From assembly GCA_944330115.1 (NCBI GenBank), contig CALVIN010000002.1, positions 62,001-126,000 of the forward strand: a DNA stretch of 64,000 bases. Direction: 5' to 3'. Origin of the DNA: an uncultured Clostridia bacterium (lineage in GTDB: Bacteria; Bacillota; Clostridia; Christensenellales; Borkfalkiaceae). Under the pieces are notes generated by a model, which was not told the origin of the DNA, did not search any database, and was given only the letters and a program-made list of their open reading frames with translations. A program made the translations under genes and the position numbers. Position 1 is the first letter of the stretch. Each line of letters starts with the position of its first letter. This document shows positions 1 through 8,141 of this stretch, piece after piece.

Positions 1-4
1 TTAC

Positions 5-33
5 TTGCGCGCACGCCCGCGCGGTGGTATTAT
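5..33 (+). promoter_or_regulatory. Sigma-A-type promoter of the carboxypeptidase
   Basis: TTGCGC (5-10), a 17-bp spacer, then TATTAT (28-33) preceded by TGG, which gives an extended -10. The predicted start is near 40, leaving a leader of about 35 nt with the SD GAGGTGA before the ATG at 75. The -35 is weak and the call rests on spacing and the extended -10. Confidence 0.45.
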
Positions 34-74
34 AGATATCGTAAAAAATAAACTTTGATAAATGAGGTGAAATC

Positions 75-1592
75 ATGACCGAAAGCGTAAAGCGCGCAAA
101 GCGCACATACGATAAACTCACGCGCCGCATCAGGGCGTTCAACCTGCCCTTCTTTCTTGCAAGCTGGGAGGAGGAGAGCCTTCCGCCCGCGGCAAGGCCG
201 TACCGAGACAAGCAGCTTTTAGAGCTGTCGTCCATGCTGTATGAACTGCAGACGGGCAAGAGCTTCAAAAACGCCGTAGAGGTGCTCTATAGCGCGCGCG
301 ACGAGCTCGACCCCGTGCTCCGCCACGAGATAGAAAACGTAAAGCTCTCCGCCGACAAACTTGCCAAAGTGCCCAAAAAGGAGTACCTCGCCTACCAGAA
401 CGTAATTTTAGACAGCTACCCCGCAAAGTTCGTAAAGGCCAAAACTACGGGCGATTTTTCGGTGGTGAAGCCCTGCCTCGAAAAGATAATAGCCTACAAC
501 CGCAAGTATGCGGAGTGGGAGCAGACCGAAAGTTTAAAGGGCTACGACGTGCTGTTGGACGAGTATGAAAAGGGCATGACTGTGCAAAAGTACGACGAAT
601 TTTTCGGGCTTATAAAGAGCGAGCTCATACCATTCATAAAGAGGGCGCTGCCCGCGCAGAAGCCCGTTCACCCCGCGTTCGCTTCGCAGAAGTTCGATGT
701 CGAAAAGCAAAAGCAGTTCTGCAAGTACCTCGGCGGCGTAATGCTCTTCGACAATGACAAGACGATGATGGGCGAGAGCGAGCACCCTTACACAAACAAC
801 AACGGCAACTGCGACGTGCGCATAACCGACCACTATTACGAGGACGACCTCGCAAGCGCCATCTTCAGCGCCATTCACGAGATGGGCCACGGCCTGTACG
901 AACTTCAGGTCTCCGACGACCTGCAATACACCATGTCGGGCGGCGGCGTTTCCATGGCCGTGCACGAGAGCCAGTCGCGCTTCTTCGAAAATAACGTGGG
1001 CAGGAGCAGGCAGTTCTGGCAGCGCCACTTCCCTGTGCTCAAAGATATCTTCAGAGAGGAGCTCAAGGACGTCGAACTCGACGACTTCGTGCACTACATC
1101 AACCACGCAAAGGCGGGCTTCGTGCGCACCGAGGCCGACGAACTCACCTATCCGCTGCACGTGCTCATTCGCTACGAGCTCGAAAAGGGCATGTTCGAGG
1201 GCACCGTCACCGCCGACAACGTCGAAAAACTCTGGAACGAGAAGTATAAGGAGTATCTCGGGCTGGACGTGCCAAACGCCGGCAAGGGCGTGGTGCAGGA
1301 TATGCACTGGTACGGCGGCAACATAGGCTACTTCCCAACATACGCGCTCGGCTCGGCGTATGCGGCGCAGATACTCTTCGCCATGCAAAAAGATTTCGAT
1401 GTGTACGCCGCCATGGGCGAGGAGAACGTCGGCAAAATAGCCGCCTGGCTCAAAGAGCACATCCACAAATACGGCTCCTCGAAGGACCCCGCCGAAATAA
1501 TAGAGGGAGCGGTGGGCGGTCCCTTCGATCCGCACTATTATATAAAGTATTTAAAGGACAAGTATTCCGCCCTCTGCGGCATATCGGAGTAA
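75..1592 (+). CDS. M32-family metallocarboxypeptidase (Taq carboxypeptidase type)
   Basis: Cytoplasmic zinc/cobalt carboxypeptidase that removes C-terminal residues from peptides; probable role in peptide turnover. The 505 aa is normal for family M32. The zinc motif is HEMGH (His268, Glu269, His272). The family motif HESQSR follows at about 297-302, and its Glu298 should be the third metal ligand. The C-terminal part has the family-typical motifs DMHWYGG and IGYFPTYALG. The start is fixed by GAGGTGA a few bases upstream of the ATG. It appears monocistronic: about 350 bp separate it from the exporter operon, which has its own promoter. No signal peptide is visible. Family assignment is secure; the physiological substrate is not known. 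Confidence 0.95.
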   Translation: MTESVKRAKRTYDKLTRRIRAFNLPFFLASWEEESLPPAARPYRDKQLLELSSMLYELQTGKSFKNAVEVLYSARDELDPVLRHEIENVKLSADKLAKVPKKEYLAYQNVILDSYPAKFVKAKTTGDFSVVKPCLEKIIAYNRKYAEWEQTESLKGYDVLLDEYEKGMTVQKYDEFFGLIKSELIPFIKRALPAQKPVHPAFASQKFDVEKQKQFCKYLGGVMLFDNDKTMMGESEHPYTNNNGNCDVRITDHYYEDDLASAIFSAIHEMGHGLYELQVSDDLQYTMSGGGVSMAVHESQSRFFENNVGRSRQFWQRHFPVLKDIFREELKDVELDDFVHYINHAKAGFVRTEADELTYPLHVLIRYELEKGMFEGTVTADNVEKLWNEKYKEYLGLDVPNAGKGVVQDMHWYGGNIGYFPTYALGSAYAAQILFAMQKDFDVYAAMGEENVGKIAAWLKEHIHKYGSSKDPAEIIEGAVGGPFDPHYYIKYLKDKYSALCGISE

Positions 1593-1719
1593 GGCTAATT
1601 TGCCTCTCAAATTTTGCCGCCCCGCAATAAAAAAACGCCGCAATGCGGCTGTAAAAGAGGCGCAGATCGCATGCGCCGCGGCGCAATATATATTTAACAA
1701 AAATCGTGCTGTTTTATCG

Positions 1720-1748
1720 TTGACATATTATATAATATATAGTACAAT
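1720..1748 (+). promoter_or_regulatory. Consensus sigma-A promoter of the ABC exporter operon
   Basis: TTGACA (1720-1725), 17-bp spacer, TACAAT (1743-1748). The predicted start is near 1755, so the transcript carries a leader of about 195 nt before the first transporter gene. The rest of the 1593-1948 gap holds the leader ORF and attenuator listed separately; nothing else is recognised there. Confidence 0.85.
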
Positions 1749-1782
1749 AGCCTCCGTCGAACAGACGTAATTGTTTGCCGGA

Positions 1783-1830
1783 GAACTTGCGGCTATATGG
1801 CCGCAACAGAACTTGCGGCCGCTGCCGCGA
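1783..1830 (+). promoter_or_regulatory. Tandem hairpins in the exporter leader
   Basis: An exact direct repeat GAACTTGCGGC (1783-1793 and 1809-1819) starts two successive hairpins: TTGCGGC/GCCGCAA with a 6-nt loop, and TTGCGGC/GCCGCGA with a 4-nt loop. They lie between the promoter and the terminator and overlap the first codons of the leader ORF. They could be pausing or anti-termination structures; the role is inferred. Confidence 0.5.
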
Positions 1831-1952
1831 ATGTTGAGAAGGCATCGGGAGCGCCCGACTTAAAATTTCTTTTTAAGTCGGGCGCTCCTTTTGTATGTTC
1901 GGATTTTTTAAAAGACAGAATAGATAATTTTTTTAAAAGGGAGAATGTATGA
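1797..1952 (+). CDS. Leader peptide ORF (51 codons) overlapping the exporter gene
   Basis: An open frame starts MAATELAAAANVEKASG and ends ...FFKRENV, with its TGA inside the ATG of the first exporter gene (ATGA overlap). A possible SD (GGAG, 1780-1783) lies 13 nt upstream, longer than ideal. The frame runs straight through an 18-bp terminator stem. A short translated leader overlapping the first gene of a heterodimeric multidrug ABC exporter, with a terminator inside the leader, is the arrangement of Bacillus subtilis bmrB-bmrCD, where translation of the leader sets read-through. No sequence similarity to BmrB is claimed. The frame could be fortuitous; the overlap and the terminator position argue against that. 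Confidence 0.55.
   Translation: MAATELAAAAANVEKASGAPDLKFLFKSGAPFVCSDFLKDRIDNFFKRENV
1848..1892 (+). terminator. Attenuator-type terminator in the exporter leader
   Basis: A perfect 18-bp stem (1848-1865 with 1871-1888, loop TTTCT) is followed by a short U-run (TTTTGTATGTT). It lies between a consensus promoter and the exporter genes, on their strand, so it must be read through for expression. Confidence 0.8.
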
Positions 1953-3673
1953 AACTTATCCTGCGCTTTTTAAAGCCGCACCGCGGGCTGTGCGCGTTTA
2001 CCATATTTTTGCTGCTCATAGACGTAGTGGGCGCGCTCGTCGTGCCCACGTTTGCGGCCGAACTCATGAACGCCGCCGATTCGGGCGTGCAACTCTCCGA
2101 CCTCGTGCGCACGGCTGTGTATATGGGCGTCGCCTCGCTCATCTCGGTTGCGGCGGCCGTGGGCAGCGTATTCACCTGCTCGGCTCTCACCGCGCGCGTG
2201 GGCGCAGACATTCGCAACGCCTTATACGAAAAGAGCATGCAGCTCGCCGTGTCGGACTTCCGCACCTTCGGCACGGCCTCCATGACTACGCGCACCGTGT
2301 CGGACATAACCACGATACAGACGGCGCTTATAAACACGCTCATGCTCGTGGTGCCCGTGCCCCTCATCTTCGTGGTGTCGGTGGCGATGGCTTTCGCGCT
2401 CGACTGGGTGATGGGGCTGATACTTCTCGGCGTGCTCGTGGCGATAACGGTCATTGCCTCATTTATAATGAAGAGCTCGGCGCCCCTATTTAAAAAACTG
2501 CAAAAGCTGCTCGATAAAATGAGCACGGTCTTGCTCGAAAATATCACGGGCGTGCGCGTGGTGCGCGCCTTCAACAACGAAGAGCGCGAAAGGACCAGGC
2601 TTAATAGCGCTTTCGGCGACTATGCTCAAACCTCCATAAAGGCCAACCGCAAGTTCGCCGCGCTCGACGGCATATCCTTTTTTGCGGTAAACATCTTCGT
2701 CATCATAGTGTATTCTATAAGCGGCTTCCGCATACACGCGGGGCACTTTCAGATAGGCGACATCACCGCCGTAATAGAGTATGCCATGCTCGCCCTGTTC
2801 TTTCTTATGATGGCGCAGATGGTAATACTCACGCTGCCCAGGGCAATGGAGTGCTCGGAGCGAGTGCGCTGCGTGCTCGACTTCTCGCCCACGATAACCG
2901 ACGCTGAGGAGGGGGACATACCCCTTGAAAGCGGCGACGACATTCTTTCGTTCAACGGCGTAAGTTTCCGCTTTGCCGATGCCGACGAATACACGCTGCG
3001 CCGCCTCAACTTCGTATGCCGCCGCGGGCAGACCACGGCAATAATCGGCGGCACGGGCAGCGGCAAATCTACCGTCGCCTCCCTCATGCTGCGCTTCAAC
3101 GATGTTACCGAGGGCAGCGTGTCGTTTTGCGGCAAAGATATACGCTCCATGCCTCAGCGCCGGCTTCGCCAAAATATAGCCTACGTTCAGCAGCGCGCGT
3201 GGCTCTTTTCGGGCACCATTGCCGAAAATTTGCGCTTCGGCAACAGCGGCGCCACCGACGAACAGCTGTGGCACGCCCTCGAAGTGGCGCAGGCCGCCGA
3301 TTTCGTAAAAAAACTGCCCGACGGCCTAAATTCCTTCGTCGCACAGGGCGGCACAAACTTTTCTGGCGGGCAAAAGCAGCGCCTCTCCATAGCCCGCGCG
3401 CTCGTAAGGTGCCCCCTGCTGTATGTATTCGACGACAGCTTCTCGGCGCTCGACTTCAAAACGGACGCGGCGCTGAGGCATGCGCTCGTGCCCGAAACGC
3501 GTGAAAGCGCCGTGGTAATAATAGCCCAGCGCGTCAGCACCATACTCCACGCCGAGCAGATAATAGTGCTCAACGAGGGCGAGCCGGTGGGGGTGGGCAC
3601 TCACGAGCAGCTGCTGCAAAACTGCCCCGTCTATCGCGAGATATATTCTTCGCAGACAAAGGAGGAGGTATGA
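1949..3673 (+). CDS. ABC exporter half-transporter, degenerate-site subunit (BmrC/LmrC-like)
   Basis: 574 aa. An N-terminal six-helix exporter-type membrane domain (about 1-310) is fused to an ATPase domain (about 335-574). Walker A is GGTGSGKS with Lys373 and the signature is FSGGQ. The residue after the Walker B Asp is Asp496 instead of the catalytic Glu, and the switch His is Gln527 (IAQRVSTI). These substitutions mark the catalytically weak half of heterodimeric exporters such as BmrCD, LmrCD and TM287/288. The stop overlaps the start of the partner gene by 4 nt (ATGA). Expression is probably governed by the upstream leader and attenuator. The transported substrate is unknown; drugs, lipids or peptides are all possible. 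Confidence 0.9.
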   Translation: MKLILRFLKPHRGLCAFTIFLLLIDVVGALVVPTFAAELMNAADSGVQLSDLVRTAVYMGVASLISVAAAVGSVFTCSALTARVGADIRNALYEKSMQLAVSDFRTFGTASMTTRTVSDITTIQTALINTLMLVVPVPLIFVVSVAMAFALDWVMGLILLGVLVAITVIASFIMKSSAPLFKKLQKLLDKMSTVLLENITGVRVVRAFNNEERERTRLNSAFGDYAQTSIKANRKFAALDGISFFAVNIFVIIVYSISGFRIHAGHFQIGDITAVIEYAMLALFFLMMAQMVILTLPRAMECSERVRCVLDFSPTITDAEEGDIPLESGDDILSFNGVSFRFADADEYTLRRLNFVCRRGQTTAIIGGTGSGKSTVASLMLRFNDVTEGSVSFCGKDIRSMPQRRLRQNIAYVQQRAWLFSGTIAENLRFGNSGATDEQLWHALEVAQAADFVKKLPDGLNSFVAQGGTNFSGGQKQRLSIARALVRCPLLYVFDDSFSALDFKTDAALRHALVPETRESAVVIIAQRVSTILHAEQIIVLNEGEPVGVGTHEQLLQNCPVYREIYSSQTKEEV

Positions 3674-5472
3674 AGAGAAAAAAGCGCCCTTCGCGCGAAT
3701 ATGATGCGCCCCTCCATGCGGGCAAAACGGCAAGGCGGCTGTTTGCGCAGCTCGGCGACCAAAAGCTCCGCCTCTCGCTCGTAGCCGTTTCAATAGTAAT
3801 ATACACCGTGCTCAACGTATATACCCCGTACTACAGCGCGGGCGTCATCGACGCCCTCAAAGACGCCGTAGTCTCGTCCGTGCAGGGCGGGGCGTTCTCC
3901 ATTCAATGGGAGCCGCTCGGCAGGGGCATGGCGGCGCTGTTTGCAATGTATATCGCCATGGGCTGTCTATATTTCTTCCAGTCTTTCCTCATGGCGAGCG
4001 TCGCCGAAAAGCTCATACTCAGAATGCGCAGGAATATAAGCCAAAAGCTCAACAAGCTGCCCTTGCGCTTCTTCGATAAAAACAAGCCGGGCGAAATACT
4101 CAGCCGCGTGACGAGCGACTTGGATAAGGTGTCCGAAACATTGCAGACCGGCCTTTTAAAGCTGCTCGTCGCCATAGGCACGATAATCGGCTCGGTGGCG
4201 TTCATGTTCTACTACAGCTGGCTGCTCGCCCTCATCTTTTTGGCGTTCATGGCGGTGGGAGTGGTCGCCACGCAGATAGTTTCAAAAAAGACGCTGCGCG
4301 CCGCGGGCCTCCGTCAGGAGGCGATATCCCGCCTCACGGGCATTGCCGAGGAGTATTACACCGGGCGCGACATAATAAAGGCCTACAACCGCGAGGGTGA
4401 GAGCGCCAAAAAGGTGCGCGCCTGCGTCGATGAGGTGCGCGTCACCTCGCGCGATACCGATTTTTATATAAACACCATGAACCCCGTCGTGCGCTTTCTC
4501 TCGCGCATATCGCAGGCCATAATACTGCTCATCGCCGGCTATTGGATGCTCTCGGGCGCAATGACGATAGGCGTGGCGCAGGCATATTTCCAGTATATAG
4601 CACTCGCCGCCGAGCCCGTCACCGAGGCGTCGTTCATGATAAACTCGCTGCAGTCGGCGCTCGCCTCGGCAGAGCGCACCTTTGAATTTTTAGACGGCGA
4701 GGAGGAGGTGCCCGATAGCTCATCCCCCGCGGTGATAGAGCGCGCCGAGGGCAACATAGCCTTCGAGCACGTGAGCTTCGGCTATTCGCCCGATAAAATT
4801 TTGATGAAGAACATAAGTTTTTTTGCCGCGCGCGGCAAAAAGATAGCCATAGTCGGGGCCACGGGCGCGGGCAAGACCACGCTCATAAACCTGCTTATGC
4901 GCTTTTACGAGGTGAACGGCGGCAGAATAACCATTGACGGCGTGCCTACTTCCGAACTTACGCGCAGCGGCCTGCGCAAAAATTTCGGCATGGTATTGCA
5001 GGATACCTGGCTGCTTGGCGGCACCATCGCCGAAAACATAGCCTACGGCAGGCCGGACGCCACGCGCGAGGAAATAGTGCGCGCCGCAAAAATGGCCAAG
5101 GTCGACTACTTTATACGCACCATGCCGCAGGGCTACGACACCGTGATAGATAGCGACGCCGGCAACCTCTCCGTCGGTCAGCGGCAGCTCATAACCATAG
5201 CGCGAGTCTTTTTGTGCGATCCGCCCGTACTCATCCTCGACGAGGCCACGTCCTCTGTGGATACGCGCACGGAAGCGGAGATAAGCCGCGCTATGAACAG
5301 CCTCATGAGCGGCCGCACGAGCTTTGTCATCGCGCACAGGCTCTCCACCATACGCGACGCCGACAGCATCCTCTTCATGGAAAACGGCAACATCATAGAG
5401 CAGGGCACGCACGAGGAGCTCCTCAAAAAGGGAGGGGCGTACGCCGCGCTCTACAACAGCCAGTTTGCATAA
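3670..5472 (+). CDS. ABC exporter half-transporter, catalytic subunit (BmrD/LmrD-like)
   Basis: 600 aa: an exporter-type transmembrane domain (about 35-350) and an ATPase domain (about 365-600). Walker A GATGAGKT has Lys402, Walker B ends in the canonical Asp-Glu pair (Glu525) and the H-loop His is His556. The signature is LSVGQ (500-504) rather than LSGGQ. In a heterodimer this altered signature would sit opposite the degenerate Walker B of the upstream subunit, so both changes fall in the same nucleotide site, as in known asymmetric exporters. It overlaps the upstream gene by 4 nt and is surely co-expressed. Likely role: ATP-driven export by a two-gene heterodimer; substrate unknown. Confidence 0.9.
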   Translation: MKRKKRPSREYDAPLHAGKTARRLFAQLGDQKLRLSLVAVSIVIYTVLNVYTPYYSAGVIDALKDAVVSSVQGGAFSIQWEPLGRGMAALFAMYIAMGCLYFFQSFLMASVAEKLILRMRRNISQKLNKLPLRFFDKNKPGEILSRVTSDLDKVSETLQTGLLKLLVAIGTIIGSVAFMFYYSWLLALIFLAFMAVGVVATQIVSKKTLRAAGLRQEAISRLTGIAEEYYTGRDIIKAYNREGESAKKVRACVDEVRVTSRDTDFYINTMNPVVRFLSRISQAIILLIAGYWMLSGAMTIGVAQAYFQYIALAAEPVTEASFMINSLQSALASAERTFEFLDGEEEVPDSSSPAVIERAEGNIAFEHVSFGYSPDKILMKNISFFAARGKKIAIVGATGAGKTTLINLLMRFYEVNGGRITIDGVPTSELTRSGLRKNFGMVLQDTWLLGGTIAENIAYGRPDATREEIVRAAKMAKVDYFIRTMPQGYDTVIDSDAGNLSVGQRQLITIARVFLCDPPVLILDEATSSVDTRTEAEISRAMNSLMSGRTSFVIAHRLSTIRDADSILFMENGNIIEQGTHEELLKKGGAYAALYNSQFA

Positions 5473-5690
5473 AAATACATTCCAAACATCCCCGCACAGC
5501 CCTCAGGCGGCTGCCTGTGCTTTATGCGCCGCGCCCGCCGCGCGCCCTGCGGCAGTTTTCGGACACGAGCAAAAATTTGCATATTGACAAAGGTTTTTTC
5601 GGGTGATAAAATGTAAACACGGGCCGGGCATCCGGCCGTAGCGATTTTTTTACTGTGCAAAAAAATGCAGGCAACTTCAGTTGCCTGCAT
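5473..5690 (+). promoter_or_regulatory. Promoter and structured leader of the LytTR two-component operon
   Basis: TTGACA (5584-5589), 17-bp spacer and TAAAAT (5607-5612) with an extended TGA. The transcript, starting near 5619, first meets a GGCCGG/CCGGCC hairpin followed by a T-run. It then meets a perfect 12-bp inverted repeat ATGCAGGCAACT / AGTTGCCTGCAT (5665-5676, 5679-5690) with only two bases between the arms and no U-tract. The second element could be an operator or an RNA hairpin. The first 110 bp of the gap (5473-5583) shows nothing recognisable. Confidence 0.7.
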
Positions 5691-5730
5691 AAACATCATT
5701 CGCAAATGCCATAAGGAGAGCAAAAAGGGG

Positions 5731-6447
5731 ATGCTCAATGTTGCCATAGTCGACGATGAGGAAAGGGACAGGCTAAAACTTGCCGAGTGCTTTGCCTACC
5801 TCGAGCAAAAGGTGGGCGAAAAGTTCCACACGGACATGTATGCCGACGCAGCCAATTTTTTCATGCACTTCGACGGACAATACAACATGGTCTTTCTCGA
5901 TATCGAGATGCCTGAAATGGACGGCATGACGGCCGCGCGCCGCCTGCGCGAGCTCGACAAGACGGTGACGATAATTTTTGTGACCAACACCGCCCGCTAT
6001 GCTGTGCAGGGCTACGAGTTGGACGCCCTCGACTACATGGTAAAGCCCGTCGATAAGTACGCGTTCGCCTTGAAGATGCAGCGCGCCCTTTCCCGCGTGG
6101 CGCGCAGAAAGGACGCCAACATACTGCTCAAAACAAACGACGGCATAGAGTGCCTGCACGCCTCGCACATAAAGTATCTCGAGGTGGAGGGGCACTACGT
6201 CATATACCACACCTGCTTCGGCGATTATTCGGTGTATAACACCCTCTCTGCCGAGGAAAAGAAGTTGCCCGGCGACCAGTTTGTGCGCTGCAACCGCAAC
6301 TACCTCGTGAATTTAAGGTATGTCGAGTCTGTGCGCGACGGGGAGTGCGTGCTCGGCGGAGAGCAGCTGCTTATAAGCCGCCCGCAGAAAAAGAAGTTCA
6401 TTCAGGCCCTGCAGGACTATATGCACGGAGGATCGAGCAATGTTTGA
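5731..6447 (+). CDS. LytTR-family response regulator
   Basis: 238 aa. A receiver domain (about 1-120) has the acidic pair Asp8/Asp9, the phospho-acceptor Asp57 in FLDIEMPEMDG and the conserved Lys in YMVKPVDKY. It is followed by a LytTR DNA-binding domain (about 135-235) with the typical FVRCNRNYLVNL core. The start is the ATG giving MLNVAIVDDEE, with AAGGAG 12 nt upstream; an in-frame ATG further upstream lies inside the hairpin and has no SD. LytTR regulators (AgrA, VirR, ComE) bind paired direct repeats at promoters. The kinase gene overlaps it by 8 nt. Possible targets are its own operon, the exporter, or the downstream glycosidase operon, which has suitable repeats. Confidence 0.93.
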   Translation: MLNVAIVDDEERDRLKLAECFAYLEQKVGEKFHTDMYADAANFFMHFDGQYNMVFLDIEMPEMDGMTAARRLRELDKTVTIIFVTNTARYAVQGYELDALDYMVKPVDKYAFALKMQRALSRVARRKDANILLKTNDGIECLHASHIKYLEVEGHYVIYHTCFGDYSVYNTLSAEEKKLPGDQFVRCNRNYLVNLRYVESVRDGECVLGGEQLLISRPQKKKFIQALQDYMHGGSSNV

Positions 6448-7753
6448 TTGGGGAAACTGTCTGTTCGCCGCGCAGATATTTGCGGCAGAGTTCATATTTT
6501 TATATTCATATCCCAAGCGCAGTCATTTCTGGGCGCGCGTCGTGCCTGGCGTGGGGGTGCTCATATTTTTGGCGGCGCTCTATCCCAATATACCGTTCGA
6601 CGGCACTTTTGCCTACCAGGTATTCCAATTTGTAAAGTATATAGCAATGTTCGCCATATCGGTGGCATACCTTGCGTTCTGCTTCAAAGTAAAGGCAATA
6701 GCGCTCATCTCGGCGTGCGTGGCGGGGTATGCGCTGCAGCATCTGTCGTATCACCTGATGCTCATAGTTTCGCTCACGCCTCTGCTCGAAGGCGTCGCGC
6801 AGCGCTCGCATATCTTAGAGCTGATGGTCTTCCCCATAACCTACGTCTGCGCATGGGCTACCTTCGGCAGGCAGGCGGCAAAGTACGAATTCTATAAAAA
6901 CTACGACGCCCGCTTCATATTCATTTCGATATTCACCATGTTCGTGTGCCTGGTGATAAACCGCTTCTCTCGCCAGAGTTCCGGCCTTGCAAACATATAT
7001 GTATCTCTCGGCAACTCGCTTTATGCCATCTCGTGCTGCCTTTTGGCGCTGCTCATAAATTTAAGCCTCAACGTTTTAAGCATCACCAGCGCAAAAAACA
7101 AGACGCTCGAGCGCATCGGCTATGAAGAGCGCCGCCAGTTCGAGGTGAGCAAAAAGAACCGCGAGCAGCTCAACGTAAAGTATCACGACTTAAAGCACGT
7201 GCTCTCGCTCATCGATTCGGGCAGCAATGCCGAAGTCGTTGCCCAATACAAAAAGGTGATAGAGGACTACGACAGCGAGGTGCGCACCGGCAACGAGACG
7301 GTGGATATCGTCGTCAACGAAAAGGTGGATACCTGCCGTGCCGAAAATATCTCGCTCACCTTCCTGGGCGACGGCAGCCTGCTCTCGTTTGTCAGTCAGT
7401 ACGATATATATTCTCTCTTTGGCAACATTTTGGATAACGCCATAGAGGCGGTGATGAAGATAACCGACCGCGCCAAGCGCATAATCTCCGTCACCATAAA
7501 GTCGCAGGCCAACTGCGTGGCGATAAGCGCCATAAACTATTTCAACGGCGGCGATATAAAAATGTCGGGCGGCCTGCCCGCCACCACAAAGACGGCAGAC
7601 GTCGGCTCGCACGGCTACGGCATGCGCTCGGTGCAGCTCATAGCCCAAAAGTACGGCGGCGACGTTTCGGTGCGCGTCGATGGCGACATGTTCGACCTCA
7701 CCGTGTTTTTGATGGAGCCGCAAAAGCGGAAGGCGGCAGAGGAGAACGGTTAA
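6440..7753 (+). CDS. GHKL-type sensor histidine kinase (AgrC/ComD-like)
   Basis: 437 aa. The first ~215 residues are six or so hydrophobic helices forming a membrane sensor. A linker and DHp-like region carry YHDLKHVL, whose first His (249) is the likely phosphorylation site. The C-terminal ATPase domain has the N-box GNILDNAIEAV and the G-box HGYGMRSV. This matches HPK10-type kinases that pair with LytTR regulators and often sense peptides. No small peptide gene or peptide-processing protease is seen next to it, so the signal is unknown. It overlaps the regulator gene and is followed by a strong terminator. Confidence 0.92.
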   Translation: MFDWGNCLFAAQIFAAEFIFLYSYPKRSHFWARVVPGVGVLIFLAALYPNIPFDGTFAYQVFQFVKYIAMFAISVAYLAFCFKVKAIALISACVAGYALQHLSYHLMLIVSLTPLLEGVAQRSHILELMVFPITYVCAWATFGRQAAKYEFYKNYDARFIFISIFTMFVCLVINRFSRQSSGLANIYVSLGNSLYAISCCLLALLINLSLNVLSITSAKNKTLERIGYEERRQFEVSKKNREQLNVKYHDLKHVLSLIDSGSNAEVVAQYKKVIEDYDSEVRTGNETVDIVVNEKVDTCRAENISLTFLGDGSLLSFVSQYDIYSLFGNILDNAIEAVMKITDRAKRIISVTIKSQANCVAISAINYFNGGDIKMSGGLPATTKTADVGSHGYGMRSVQLIAQKYGGDVSVRVDGDMFDLTVFLMEPQKRKAAEENG

Positions 7754-7834
7754 GCGGCAAAACACGGCGCGCCCTTCTTTCAGGTAAGGCGCCAACGCCG
7801 CGGTAAAACTTTATATAATATTTCTTGGTGTTAA

Positions 7835-7862
7835 GGGCCCGCGGCAGCGCCGCGGGCCCCTT
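7835..7862 (+). terminator. Terminator after the two-component operon
   Basis: An 11-bp GC stem GGGCCCGCGGC / GCCGCGGGCCC (7835-7845, 7849-7859) with loop AGC is followed by CTTTCT. Short U-run, but the stem is very stable and the placement fits. Confidence 0.75.
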
Positions 7863-7934
7863 TCTGCGTGAAAAAGGCACGCAATGTGATAGTTACGGGC
7901 GTCGCTTTGTGTGTGCCGTGTGTTAGCTGTGTGC

Positions 7935-8110
7935 AATTTATGCTGTTTTTTGACAATTCATTCTGTTTTTCGTTTTTTTGAAAATTGAGTGATATACTGC
8001 CGTACGAACAAAAGCGGAGAGCCGTCTTTGCGCGTGAAGCGCCCCGAGGGAGGTAAAAAATAACGGGGCGGGAGCGAAACGAGGCTTTGCGGCCGGCCGC
8101 TTAAAGCTCG
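7935..8110 (+). promoter_or_regulatory. Promoter with paired direct repeats and structured leader, upstream of the GH3 operon
   Basis: Two 17-bp direct repeats, AATTTATGCTGTTTTTT (7935-7951) and AATTCATTCTGTTTTTC (7955-7971), match at 14 of 17 positions with a period of 20 bp. They end just upstream of TATACT (7993-7998), which has no good -35, as expected of an activator-dependent promoter. The spacing fits LytTR-type binding. The ~135-nt leader can fold CGCCCCG/CGGGGCG (8040-8046, 8064-8070) and a second GC-rich hairpin around GGCCGGCC. Regulation by the adjacent regulator is inference. Confidence 0.5.
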
Positions 8111-8141
8111 CAACAGCGTAAAAAAATTCAAGGAGCAAAAA

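Noticed and set aside
1755-1892. A known riboswitch class in the exporter leader (guanidine, Mn, preQ1 considered)
   Set aside because: No class consensus could be matched; the overlapping leader ORF gives a simpler explanation.
7990-8115. A riboswitch look-alike (GCAAAGCC on the minus strand, as in c-di-GMP-I elements)
   Set aside because: The match is on the strand opposite the operon, and the rest of the aptamer consensus is missing.
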